64,000 bases of DNA from Seonamhaeicola sp. Lineage in GTDB: Bacteria > Bacteroidota > Bacteroidia > Flavobacteriales > Flavobacteriaceae. The DNA is taken from the NCBI RefSeq assembly GCF_028281565.1, contig NZ_JANQJQ010000047.1, positions 62,001 to 126,000 on the forward strand, in the 5' to 3' direction. Positions 42,708 through 51,097 of this stretch are shown piece after piece. A program made the position numbers and the translations under genes. The notes below the pieces were generated by a model. It was not told where the DNA came from. It did no database searches and was given only the letters and a program-made list of their open reading frames with translations. Within the stretch, counting starts at the first letter, position 1; each line of letters opens with the position of its first letter.

Positions 42708-43458
42708 TTGGAATAAAGAATATTGGAATACAATTAAAGACCATTTCAACTCGAATATTGACGAACTTGATGATAGAGTCGAATCAGTTACTGATGGCCG
42801 AATAACCCCTGCTTTAGAAGATATTACTATAGGTTCTGGTAGAAAAATGAGTGCAGCTTGTCTATTTTTCGATATTCGAGGTTTTACGAAAAGAACAGAT
42901 TCATCGGATTTAGAAAAATTAAAGGAAACTTTATATATGCTAAACTGTGTAATACCAACAGTTATGAAAATCATATATGACTATAATGGCTATATAGAGA
43001 AAAATACTGGAGATGGAATTATGGCTCTAATTGGTACTGAAGACAATAATGAATCATCAGCAATGGATGCTCTACACGCTTCGTTAACTATATTTTATGC
43101 TTTAGAACATTTAATAAACCCACATCTTGAAAAAAAAGGAATTGATAAAGTTGATGCAAGAATCGGAATTGATTTGGGCCAAATATTAATAACGAGAATT
43201 GGTCTACCAACAGGAACGAGTAAACATAAAAGGAATTTTCTAACAGCGGTAGGACCTACAGCAAATATTGCTTCTAAAATTCAAAATGCATCTGATACGA
43301 ATGAAATTTGGGTTGGTGACCAAATCAAGGAAAATGCTTATGATGAATACCAAAAGTTCTTTAAAAAGAAATCCATTGAGGACTGGATTTGGATTTACCA
43401 ACAATCAAGAGAAAAGTATCACGTATGGCATTTCGACGCTTTTTGGGAAAAACTATAA
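42700..43458 (+). CDS. pycC: Pycsar pyrimidine cyclase PycC
   Basis: 252 residues, class III nucleotide cyclase homology domain: metal-binding Asp58 (LFFDIRGFT) and Asp105 (KNTGDGIMALIG), then GPTANIASKIQNAS. In classical cyclases the position of Lys193 (N-x3-R pattern) is Arg, so this is a small change near the active site. No signal, no membrane segment. With an adjacent PycTM it makes a complete Pycsar: the cyclase senses phage and makes cCMP or cUMP, PycTM executes. Whether C or U is the base cannot be decided from sequence by eye. Confidence 0.88.
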   Translation: MPDWNKEYWNTIKDHFNSNIDELDDRVESVTDGRITPALEDITIGSGRKMSAACLFFDIRGFTKRTDSSDLEKLKETLYMLNCVIPTVMKIIYDYNGYIEKNTGDGIMALIGTEDNNESSAMDALHASLTIFYALEHLINPHLEKKGIDKVDARIGIDLGQILITRIGLPTGTSKHKRNFLTAVGPTANIASKIQNASDTNEIWVGDQIKENAYDEYQKFFKKKSIEDWIWIYQQSREKYHVWHFDAFWEKL

Positions 43459-43463
43459 AAAAC

Positions 43464-43609
43464 TATGCACAACATTGGCTATAAGTAATTGTCTGTTCAC
43501 ACCTGCTTCTGAAAACCCTTGCGGATTTTCAGCTTGGCGTGTGTTTGCAAAGTTAGTCGGAAACCCACACAACTACTCTCAGCCGAGACCGTTGCACACA
43601 ATTTGAGAA
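43464..43609. repeat. Boundary module M7: long nested stem-loop after Pycsar
   Basis: Outer arms 43466-43495 and 43566-43598 pair imperfectly; inner arms are CACACC (43498-43503) with GGCGTGTG (43536-43543) and CTGAAAA (43509-43515) with TTTTCAG (43526-43532), loop CCCTTGCGGA. It ends GTTGCACACAATTTGAG before the ATG at 43610. The 5' 23 bases match M6. Confidence 0.75.
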
Positions 43610-44869
43610 ATGAACGATAATGAATACGAATTAAGAGGGTTTTATAAACCACATTTCTTTTCTATTTTTCTTAATGGAGAATTTGATATTGAATTTCAAA
43701 ATTTGCAAAAAAATGATTTAGGTACATTTGTTCATGAGTATACTCACTATTTTCAAAACATAACAACTGTTTTTGGATTAAAGAATAGCATTTTCTTTTT
43801 TCACTATCTCTACGAAGTTAAAAAACATATCAACAAATCTAAAAATCTAACTGTTCCAATAAAGAAAATACCATTTAGTGATGGAATTTTACAAGGAAAA
43901 GCGATTTTTGACAGATATTATGGTACAAAAAAAATTTTTAGTCCTGAATACGACAACATAAAAGTCTACCTTAAAGAAAATGCTGATAATGACAGGCCTT
44001 ATAAAATGGTGCATTTCGATTTGGTTAAAGGAAAGAAAACAATAGAAACTATTGAATTAGGGAATTTATGTGTAAAGGAAGGTATGGCTAGGTTATGCCA
44101 ATTAAATTATGACGATGAAGTTAATCATCCTACCTTTCCATATAAAAGTGTTGAATTACTTTGTGAAATTTTGAATCCTGAATTATTAGAGGATAGGCGA
44201 AAATTAATAGCAATATGTATTCTAGCCTTAAATTCTCAAAATAGTGCATTGACACTTTACGAATTATTAATAGAAGTAAGAACTGAACCTGAATTAAATG
44301 GGTTAGAAATTTACCAAAAATATATAGTTGAACGATGGATTGTTCATAAGGAAAAAAAAATCTCAATTCAAGATTTTTTACTTTCCACTATTTATGAATT
44401 TAAAGAAACCCTTGCTGGTTCAATTTATGCCGAATTGCAACATTTTGAGAAAATGTTTGAAAATGTAATTGAGTCAGTTAAAACAAATACTTCTCCTCTA
44501 CTGGAATTATTATATTTAGAAATAGATAATATCGAGAAACTAAAAAATTTAATTAGTTTCTATGGTATTCCGCATATTAGAACGATTACAGGATATGAAT
44601 TTTATCCTTTAGGCTCAAATGAAGAAAATGAGGGTAATCCTGCTTTAGAGTTTCTTGATCTTTTAGGTCAAAGTATTGTTATTGAAAGAGTATTGAACTT
44701 TAATGATGATACAATTTGCTCCTTATATACTCAATGCCAAAGAGCAGAAGAAGATATAACTGACGAGCATTGTTTTGAGACACAATGGATGAGAGAACGT
44801 CCATGTGCATTCAAAACAGTTAGTGATAATTGGAAATTAAACATGAAAATTAAACACACAAACCATTAA
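43610..44869 (+). CDS. Zinc-metallopeptidase-like protein, unknown
   Basis: 419 residues. HEYTH at residues 42-46 (FVHEYTHYFQN) is an HExxH zinc motif, and KEGMARL has Glu157 in the place of the third ligand of gluzincin-type enzymes. The rest is helical with no known family. No signal peptide, so cytosolic. A phage-triggered protease or an antitoxin-cutting protease are both possible; nothing in the sequence shows which. It is the last gene of the island. Confidence 0.6.
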   Translation: MNDNEYELRGFYKPHFFSIFLNGEFDIEFQNLQKNDLGTFVHEYTHYFQNITTVFGLKNSIFFFHYLYEVKKHINKSKNLTVPIKKIPFSDGILQGKAIFDRYYGTKKIFSPEYDNIKVYLKENADNDRPYKMVHFDLVKGKKTIETIELGNLCVKEGMARLCQLNYDDEVNHPTFPYKSVELLCEILNPELLEDRRKLIAICILALNSQNSALTLYELLIEVRTEPELNGLEIYQKYIVERWIVHKEKKISIQDFLLSTIYEFKETLAGSIYAELQHFEKMFENVIESVKTNTSPLLELLYLEIDNIEKLKNLISFYGIPHIRTITGYEFYPLGSNEENEGNPALEFLDLLGQSIVIERVLNFNDDTICSLYTQCQRAEEDITDEHCFETQWMRERPCAFKTVSDNWKLNMKIKHTNH

Positions 44870-45071
44870 ATGAATCTCCCTACATGCGTTAGGGATTGCA
44901 GTGGAAAGCCCACAGCGAGGCACGAGCGAGGACTTGTAGGGGAAAGCCCGACGCAATTTTGGCATGGAGATGCTTCGCTCACTCCAGGACACTTCGACTG
45001 CGCTCAGTGTGACATCTCAGGTCTTTGTTCAGAATGACAACAACAAAATTGGGGAACGCCCAAACAAAAAA
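44870..45071. repeat. Dispersed repeat fragments at the island end
   Basis: No gene. It contains CTTCGACTGCGCTCAGTGTG and TTGTTCAGAATGACA, pieces of the long dispersed repeat family seen elsewhere. No stem-loop module like M1-M7 was seen here. Confidence 0.6.
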
Positions 45072-45092
45072 AGAGCACTTTAGAAGTGCTCT
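45072..45092. terminator. Bidirectional intrinsic terminator
   Basis: Perfect 9-bp stem AGAGCACTT / AAGTGCTCT with loop TAG; A-run before it and CTTT after it. It lies between the metallopeptidase-like gene (+) and leuB (-), so it can end both transcripts. Confidence 0.75.
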
Positions 45093-45144
45093 CTTTATAC
45101 GGACGTCTGTAGTTTAATTGTTTTTTGGCGACTAACTCAAATAA

Positions 45145-46257
45145 TTAAATGATAGTTGACTGTCCTAAATGTATATTCGTAAAATTTAAATTCGTTTCAT
45201 CCGGGTTGTTTATAAAATCCTCTATAAAATCGCCCACCTTCGTGGTACTGATATTATCGTATTTGGTATTCAGGTCCGGTGTGGTGATATGAAGCTTTAA
45301 ACTCTTATCCACCCCTTCTCTTACCAGCGCCGCTTCATCATACAATCCAAAATGGTCCAGCAACATGGCCGCACTTAAAATAGAGGCAATAGGGTTGGCA
45401 ATGCCTTTATTGGTTGCTTTGGTATAAGCCCCGTGAATAGGCTCAAACATAGCATATTTGTCGCCAATAGAGGCCGAAGCTAACAAACCAATAGATCCAA
45501 CAATCACACTGGCCTCTTCGGAAAGGATGTCGCCAAACATGTTTTCGGTTAAAATAACGTCAAACTGTCTGGGGTTGATAATAAGCTCCATAGCCGCATT
45601 ATCAATATACATGCAATCATAGGTCACATCCTGATATTGCTGGGCAATTTCATTAACCACCGTACGCCATAGCTTGGAACTTGCCAATACATTGGCCTTG
45701 TCTACCAGGGTTAATTTACGCTTTCTGCCTTGTGCCGCTTTAAATGCCAAATGGGCAATGCGCTCAATTTCAGAACGGCGATAGACGCAAATATCAGAGG
45801 CTTCCTCATTGCTGAAATGCTTTTCACCAAAATAGATGCCACTGGCTAATTCACGGTAAATCAATATATCCGTGCCCTTGATCTGTTTTATTTTTAAAGA
45901 GGATTTGTTAAGTAGGTCCTCATAAGCAATCACCGGCCTGATGTTGGTATAGAGGTCAAAGGTTTTTCTAAGGCCTAAAAGCCCTTGTTCCGGCCTGACT
46001 GTGGCAGACGGATCATTATCGTATTTAGGATCGCCAATGGCCCCAAATAAAATAGCATCTGCCTGTTCGCAAATGCTAATGGTTTCTTCCGGTAAGGGAA
46101 CCTCAAAGCTGTCCATGGCACTGGCGCCCACCAAAGCTTTATTAAAAGTAAAGACATGGTTGAATTCCATGGCAATAGCTTTCAAAACCTTTATGGCCTG
46201 AGCAGTGACTTCCGGTCCTATACCGTCACCCGGTAAAACAGCTATGTTTAATTTCAT
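45145..46257 (-). CDS. leuB: 3-isopropylmalate dehydrogenase
   Basis: 370 residues from the ATG at 46257; a longer frame adds 15 residues of no conservation. Seen: MKLNIAVLPGDGIGPEV, GAIGDPKYDN, ELASGIYFGE, RSEIERIAHLAF, VDKANVLASSKLWR, MFGDILSEEASVI, EPIHGAY. It oxidises 3-isopropylmalate to the precursor of leucine with NAD+. Follows leuA at 106 nt. leuCD are not in this window. Confidence 0.95.
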   Translation of the reverse strand: MKLNIAVLPGDGIGPEVTAQAIKVLKAIAMEFNHVFTFNKALVGASAMDSFEVPLPEETISICEQADAILFGAIGDPKYDNDPSATVRPEQGLLGLRKTFDLYTNIRPVIAYEDLLNKSSLKIKQIKGTDILIYRELASGIYFGEKHFSNEEASDICVYRRSEIERIAHLAFKAAQGRKRKLTLVDKANVLASSKLWRTVVNEIAQQYQDVTYDCMYIDNAAMELIINPRQFDVILTENMFGDILSEEASVIVGSIGLLASASIGDKYAMFEPIHGAYTKATNKGIANPIASILSAAMLLDHFGLYDEAALVREGVDKSLKLHITTPDLNTKYDNISTTKVGDFIEDFINNPDETNLNFTNIHLGQSTII

Positions 46258-46363
46258 GTGTTCACATTTATTGTTTTTCAATGGCCACATGTAACATCCC
46301 ATGAATCATTTTGATGCATGATCAAAAATTAACAATGGATGTTTCATCCCTCTTTAAAATAAA

Positions 46364-47539
46364 CTAAGCCGATGTGATCTCGTTATAAACGGGACTCGAC
46401 TCTATGATTTGATGAATATCATTATCATCAATCTCTTTCTTCTTATCTGCAAATTCTAAGAATTTCACATAAACTTCATCCAATTGAAGTTTAGTTAATT
46501 CGTAGCCTATATTTTTAGCCCTATATGCCAAAGCAGCTCTTCCGCTTCTTGCTGTTAATACGATAGCGGACTCGGTAACACCAACATCTTTAGGATCTAT
46601 GATCTCGTAAGTCTCACGGTTCTTAATCACCCCGTCCTGGTGTATTCCCGAACTATGCGCAAAGGCATTGGCGCCTACAATAGCTTTGTTAGGCTGCGTG
46701 TAAATACCCATGCTATCCGATACCAACTGGCTGATACCATACAACATTTCGGAATTAATACCGGTGTCTAAATTCAGGTAAGGGTGTTGTCTTAAGATCA
46801 TCACCACTTCTTCCAAAGCTGTATTTCCGGCACGTTCACCAATACCGTTAATAGTACACTCGATCTGGCGTGCCCCGTTAATAACCCCTTCAATAGAGTT
46901 AGCGGTTGCCAGGCCAAGATCGTTATGACAGTGGCACGATAAAATAGCCTTGTCAATACCATTTACGTTTTCTTTCAGGTATTTGATTTTAGCACCGTAC
47001 TCATGTGGTAAACAATAGCCTGTAGTATCAGGAATATTTAATACCGTAGCACCGGCTTTAATTACCGCTTCGCAAACACGTGCCAAATACTCGTTATCCG
47101 TTCTACCGGCATCTTCGGCATAAAACTCGACGTCCTCTACAAAAGACTTGGCATAACTCACGGCTTTAACGGCACGTTCTATGATATCTTCCTGCGTGGA
47201 TTTGAATTTGAATTTTATATGAGATTCCGAAGTTCCTATTCCGGTATGGATCCTTGGTGTTTTAGCATATGTTAAGGCTTCGGCAGCAACTTTTATATCA
47301 TTTTCAACCGAGCGTGTCAGTCCGCAAACCGTGGCATTTTTTACGATTTTTGAGATGGCCTGAACCGATTTAAAGTCTCCGGGACTGGAGACAGGAAATC
47401 CTGCTTCAATAATATCTACGCCTAATTGGTCAAGCTGTTCCGCAATCACTAATTTCTGTTCTGTATTTAACTTACAACCAGGAACTTGCTCGCCATCACG
47501 CAGCGTAGTATCAAAAATTTGAACCTTATTATCCGACAT
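46364..47539 (-). CDS. leuA: 2-isopropylmalate synthase, short form
   Basis: 391 residues. [43 protein letters not shown] and HSSGIHQDG are the conserved motifs. It lacks the C-terminal leucine-binding (LeuA dimer) regulatory domain, which in typical enzymes brings the length to about 510 residues; the short form is normal in Flavobacteriaceae. It condenses 2-oxoisovalerate with acetyl-CoA. Divergent from the gene at 47690 across 150 nt that carry a perfect TTTAACTA/TAGTTAAA dyad at 47626-47651. Confidence 0.92.
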   Translation of the reverse strand: MSDNKVQIFDTTLRDGEQVPGCKLNTEQKLVIAEQLDQLGVDIIEAGFPVSSPGDFKSVQAISKIVKNATVCGLTRSVENDIKVAAEALTYAKTPRIHTGIGTSESHIKFKFKSTQEDIIERAVKAVSYAKSFVEDVEFYAEDAGRTDNEYLARVCEAVIKAGATVLNIPDTTGYCLPHEYGAKIKYLKENVNGIDKAILSCHCHNDLGLATANSIEGVINGARQIECTINGIGERAGNTALEEVVMILRQHPYLNLDTGINSEMLYGISQLVSDSMGIYTQPNKAIVGANAFAHSSGIHQDGVIKNRETYEIIDPKDVGVTESAIVLTARSGRAALAYRAKNIGYELTKLQLDEVYVKFLEFADKKKEIDDNDIHQIIESSPVYNEITSA

Positions 47540-47689
47540 TTATTTAAAATATATTTTCTTATTCTTTTACGAATGTATATTTTGGTTTCGTAAAACGCAG
47601 AACTTTAATTACTTTTTTTACGATGTTTAACTAGTATTGCTAATAGTTAAATATTTGTTTTTCAGATATTTAAACCTGTTTTTGTAACT

Positions 47690-49240
47690 ATGACAAGAGA
47701 GCAAAAAGATAATTTGTTTGTTTTGGTAAAGTCGCTGTCTAAATCAGAAAAAAGGCAATTTAAACTTTATGTAGGCAGATTGGGGGTAAATGAGGACTCC
47801 AAGTTTTTAATGCTCTTTAATATTTTAGATAAGCTGCCCAAGTATGACGAAGCCATTATCTTAAAAAAAGGCATCGTTAAAAAACAACAGCTCTCTAACC
47901 TAAAAGCCCACCTGTATAAACAGATCCTGATCAGTTTGCGTTTAAACCCCTCGCACCAGGATGCCCGGATCCAGATCAGGGAGCAACTGGATTTTGCTAC
48001 GATCTTATATCACAAAGGCCTTTATAAGCAAAGCTTAAAGATCCTGGACAAAGCAAAGAACATGGCTATTGCCAATGAGGAAAAGAATATAGCCTATGAA
48101 ATTGTGGAGCTGGAAAAGATCATTGAGTCGCAATACATCACTCGAAGTTTAAGTAACCGGGCGGATGAGTTAACGGTGCAGGCCAAAGAATTGAGTCAGC
48201 AGAATGTGGTGGCCAGCAAACTCTCCAATTTATCCTTACAGTTATACGGTTTGTTCTTAAAGACCGGTTATGTTAAAAACGATTCGGAGCACCAGCGTAT
48301 CACCGATTATTTTAACGCCCGGTTACCCGACTATGACATTAATGACCTGGGGTTTCGTGAAAAACTATGGTTGTACAAAGCGCATCTATGGTATAGCTTT
48401 TTAACCCAGGATTTTTTGTCCTGTTACCGGTACGCTTTAAAATGGGTGACGTTGTTTTATGATAACAAGGAAATGATCGTACTGAACCCCGTATTCTTTT
48501 TACGCGGAAATCATTATTTATTGGAAGCCTTGTTCTACCTGCGCCAGTATAAAAAGTTTAAAGAGTACCTGGAAAAACTGGAAACCGTAACCCAGGAAAA
48601 ATGGTTCCCGGTGGATGATAATATTGATGGTCTGGCGTTTTTATATATCTATACCAATAAGTTCAATTTACATTTTATTGAGGGCAGTTTTAAAGACGGC
48701 TTGTCCTTAATTGATGAGGTGTTGGAGCAATTGCGAAAATACCAGAGCCGTATTGACGAGCATCATATCATGGTATTCTATTACAAGATTGCCAGTATGT
48801 ATTTTGGTGCCGGTGATAACAAGGGCTGTATCCAGTTTTTAGATAAGATCATCAGTAATAAGTCGCTTCAAATGCGTGAGGACCTGTTGTGTTTTTCACG
48901 AATTCTGAATCTGGTTGCGCATTACGAAGCCGGATTGGATTACAATTTGGATGTCCTTATAAAAAGTACCTATAAATTCCTGATCAAGATGGAAGATCTG
49001 TACGAGGTACAGAAGGAATTCATTAAATTCTTGCGTGGTTTGGGTGATATTTATCCGCACGAAGTTAAAAAGGAATTCATCAAGTTGCATAAGAAGTTAA
49101 AGGAATTTGAAGACGATCCGTATCAGAGTCGCGCCTTCCTGTATCTCGATATTATTTCATGGCTGGAATCCAAGATTGAAAACAGACCAATTGCGGAAGT
49201 CATCAGAGGTAAATTCGAGGCAAATCTAATTGAAAAGTAG
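47690..49240 (+). CDS. Conserved helical (TPR-like) protein
   Basis: 516 residues, all helical, with repeats of roughly TPR type (KGLYKQSLKILDKAKNMAI, LYIYTNKFNLHFIEG). Conserved in Flavobacteriaceae, no enzymatic motif, no signal. A scaffold or regulatory role is inferred from the fold alone. Confidence 0.6.
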   Translation: MTREQKDNLFVLVKSLSKSEKRQFKLYVGRLGVNEDSKFLMLFNILDKLPKYDEAIILKKGIVKKQQLSNLKAHLYKQILISLRLNPSHQDARIQIREQLDFATILYHKGLYKQSLKILDKAKNMAIANEEKNIAYEIVELEKIIESQYITRSLSNRADELTVQAKELSQQNVVASKLSNLSLQLYGLFLKTGYVKNDSEHQRITDYFNARLPDYDINDLGFREKLWLYKAHLWYSFLTQDFLSCYRYALKWVTLFYDNKEMIVLNPVFFLRGNHYLLEALFYLRQYKKFKEYLEKLETVTQEKWFPVDDNIDGLAFLYIYTNKFNLHFIEGSFKDGLSLIDEVLEQLRKYQSRIDEHHIMVFYYKIASMYFGAGDNKGCIQFLDKIISNKSLQMREDLLCFSRILNLVAHYEAGLDYNLDVLIKSTYKFLIKMEDLYEVQKEFIKFLRGLGDIYPHEVKKEFIKLHKKLKEFEDDPYQSRAFLYLDIISWLESKIENRPIAEVIRGKFEANLIEK

Positions 49241-49479
49241 TATCCCCTTGAGGACTATCAAAATGAAAATACATTTTCATTGTAGATACCGAGCGTAGCT
49301 CTATAGGGGTGTAAACTTAAGCACTCCCATTTTTCATTGAATATATCTGCAGTAGCTAAAAAAGGGAATATCCCCTCGAGGGATTATAGGGGTGTTTTGA
49401 CAGGATTGAAGAAGTGTTCAATACACTTCCCTAACCCTCTTCAAGTAGGGAATTGAAAAAGTACAAAACCCGTAATAAC

Positions 49480-50619
49480 CTAAAACTTCACATCGATATC
49501 AAAACGTATTCTACTTCCGTTTTCCAGGGCTATACCATACGGAACGAGTTGTTCCACCAGATAATATTTCATCACCAAATTCATGCGCTTATTCAGGCTG
49601 TAGGCTGCTACGAATTCAATGCCTTTGTAATTGGTCAGTCTGCCATCGGGTGAGTCGAATGCCGAGTAATCCCAGCGGGCCCAGTCATTTTGAGTGAAAA
49701 AGTCAACGGCCGCATAGCGTTGCAGGTAGTTATAGGTCAGTTTGAAAAACAAGTCGCCTTTGGCTTTCAATTGACCGTAGCTAACACCGCTAACAAACCC
49801 TGAGGTCTCATCTTTTAAATTTTGAGGGATGTTGGGATTGTTTTCGTAATCCTCCAGATTTTGATAGTAATCCCAATCCCAATTGATATTGGGTTTATTA
49901 CAAAGATTCAATTTGCCGCTTACGTGAAAAATGTTATAATCCAAAACAAATGTAGCTGCACCGTCAGGAATGTCGGGAATGTTTCTAAAAACATACATTG
50001 AAGGGAATATGCTCAGTCGGTTATCAAACAGCCTGAAATTAGTTTGAAAGCCCTGAAAATAGGCATCTTTGCCCAGGGATTCGCCTGAAGCCACCGCAAT
50101 AAAATGTCCGGCACCCAAAGAAACAGCATCTAATATACCTGAATTCACAGGAAATGTGTTTTTCAGAAAAATGCCTTCCGGGAATACATTGTCGCTCCAA
50201 AACTGCTCGTTATTTTTTTCAAAAGGGAAGGTATTTTTTCCAATCCAGCCTTCGATATTTTTATGTTTGGCTTTAAAATAGACCTTTTCAAATCCTACCG
50301 GTAAGGTTCCGAATTCTTTGGAAACATCGCCTAAAGTTATTTGCGGGTCCTGTTGCTTAATGGGGTTGCCCGTTCTAAGTCGCAATCCAACCGTGGCCCA
50401 TTCCTTATAGTTGTATGTGGCCCCAACTCGGGCGCGGTAGCGCATTCTGGTGCGGTCATTTCTATAGGTGCCGTCCGATTTTCTCGAGTCCCAGTCCTGC
50501 TCAACCCTGAACCTGAAATCACCCTCAAATTTGATGTGCTCTAAAATGGTGTTTTGAGCTGAAATATTAAGGATCAAGCCAAAAGTTAAAAGGAACAAAT
50601 TAATTTTTGAAACTGGCAT
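49480..50619 (-). CDS. Outer-membrane porin-like beta-barrel protein
   Basis: 379 residues from ATG at 50619; signal peptide MPVSKINLFLLTFGLILNISA. The mature part is beta-rich with many aromatic strands (FEGDFRFRVEQDW, YRARVGATYNYKE, WATVGLRLR) and a C-terminal strand ending FDIDVKF, as in alginate-export/putative porin proteins. Substrate unknown. The 239-nt spacer before it (49241-49479) has only repeat-like sequence (inverted CCCCT/AGGGG pieces). Confidence 0.75.
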   Translation of the reverse strand: MPVSKINLFLLTFGLILNISAQNTILEHIKFEGDFRFRVEQDWDSRKSDGTYRNDRTRMRYRARVGATYNYKEWATVGLRLRTGNPIKQQDPQITLGDVSKEFGTLPVGFEKVYFKAKHKNIEGWIGKNTFPFEKNNEQFWSDNVFPEGIFLKNTFPVNSGILDAVSLGAGHFIAVASGESLGKDAYFQGFQTNFRLFDNRLSIFPSMYVFRNIPDIPDGAATFVLDYNIFHVSGKLNLCNKPNINWDWDYYQNLEDYENNPNIPQNLKDETSGFVSGVSYGQLKAKGDLFFKLTYNYLQRYAAVDFFTQNDWARWDYSAFDSPDGRLTNYKGIEFVAAYSLNKRMNLVMKYYLVEQLVPYGIALENGSRIRFDIDVKF

Positions 50620-50808
50620 GGTTACGTTTGTTATGGACCTCAAGTGTTCGAATGTATCAAATTTTACAGAGATAAAAACTAACGTTTGTCATGTTAGGTT
50701 AGAATTGTCAGGAATGTTAAGGGATTAAAATTTCATTGGAAAAATTTGGATTTTTCACATTTAAAATTGAATATTTGCAGAACAAAAGTTCAAGAAACGT
50801 ATTGAAAT

Positions 50809-50930
50809 GTTATCAAGAAAGGTGGAGGGATTAGACCCAATGAAGCCTTAGCAACCCTTTAAACTTATTAAAGAAGGTGCTAAATTCTACTTAAATTACC
50901 GATTCATTTATCGGTGTTTGGATAGATAAC
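50809..50930 (+). ncRNA. SAM riboswitch (S-box)
   Basis: Contains the S-box pieces in order: TTATCAAGAAAGG, GGAGGGATTAGACCC, GAAGCCTTAGCAACC, AGGTGCTAAATTCTAC and GATAGATAAC, closing P1. It leads metY and the MetX-AK-HSD fusion. A hairpin with 9-bp arms (50936-50944 and 50948-50956, AAAATTACA/TGTAATTTT) followed by TTCTTTTT follows directly and may be the terminator of the switch. Binding SAM would turn down methionine genes. Confidence 0.92.
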
Positions 50931-50935
50931 GTAAC

Positions 50936-50963
50936 AAAATTACATCCTGTAATTTTAAACTTC
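50936..50963 (+). terminator. Possible riboswitch terminator
   Basis: AAAATTACA, loop TCC, TGTAATTTT, then AAACTTCTTTTT. The stem is all A/T except two G/C pairs, so moderate strength; the U-rich end fits intrinsic termination controlled by the SAM riboswitch. Confidence 0.45.
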
Positions 50964-51097
50964 TTTTTAACATTTTTCTATTGGTTTACACTTTTGAAGC
51001 GAAGTAAAACTGTATAATCAAATGCCTTTTTACTGCTCCTTTGGAGAGGTCGAAATGTAAAAGACATTTCTGGGTGAGGCAAAAAAACATTAGAAAA

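Noticed and set aside
43268-43606. 112-residue frame overlapping the end of PycC and running through module M7
   Set aside because: It is out of frame with the cyclase and its tail is the stem-loop; no family match.
35772-45071. Prophage or integrative element
   Set aside because: No integrase, transposase, portal, capsid or conjugation gene and no tRNA target site; the cassette-array idea explains it better.
47626-47651. TTTAACTA/TAGTTAAA dyad as a leu operator
   Set aside because: The 8-bp arms are A/T-rich and could occur by chance; no regulator gene is nearby, so it is only mentioned with leuA.
51041-51097. Upstream extension of metY
   Set aside because: The 19 extra residues lie in the leader after the riboswitch and have no family similarity; ATG at 51098 fits MetY starts.
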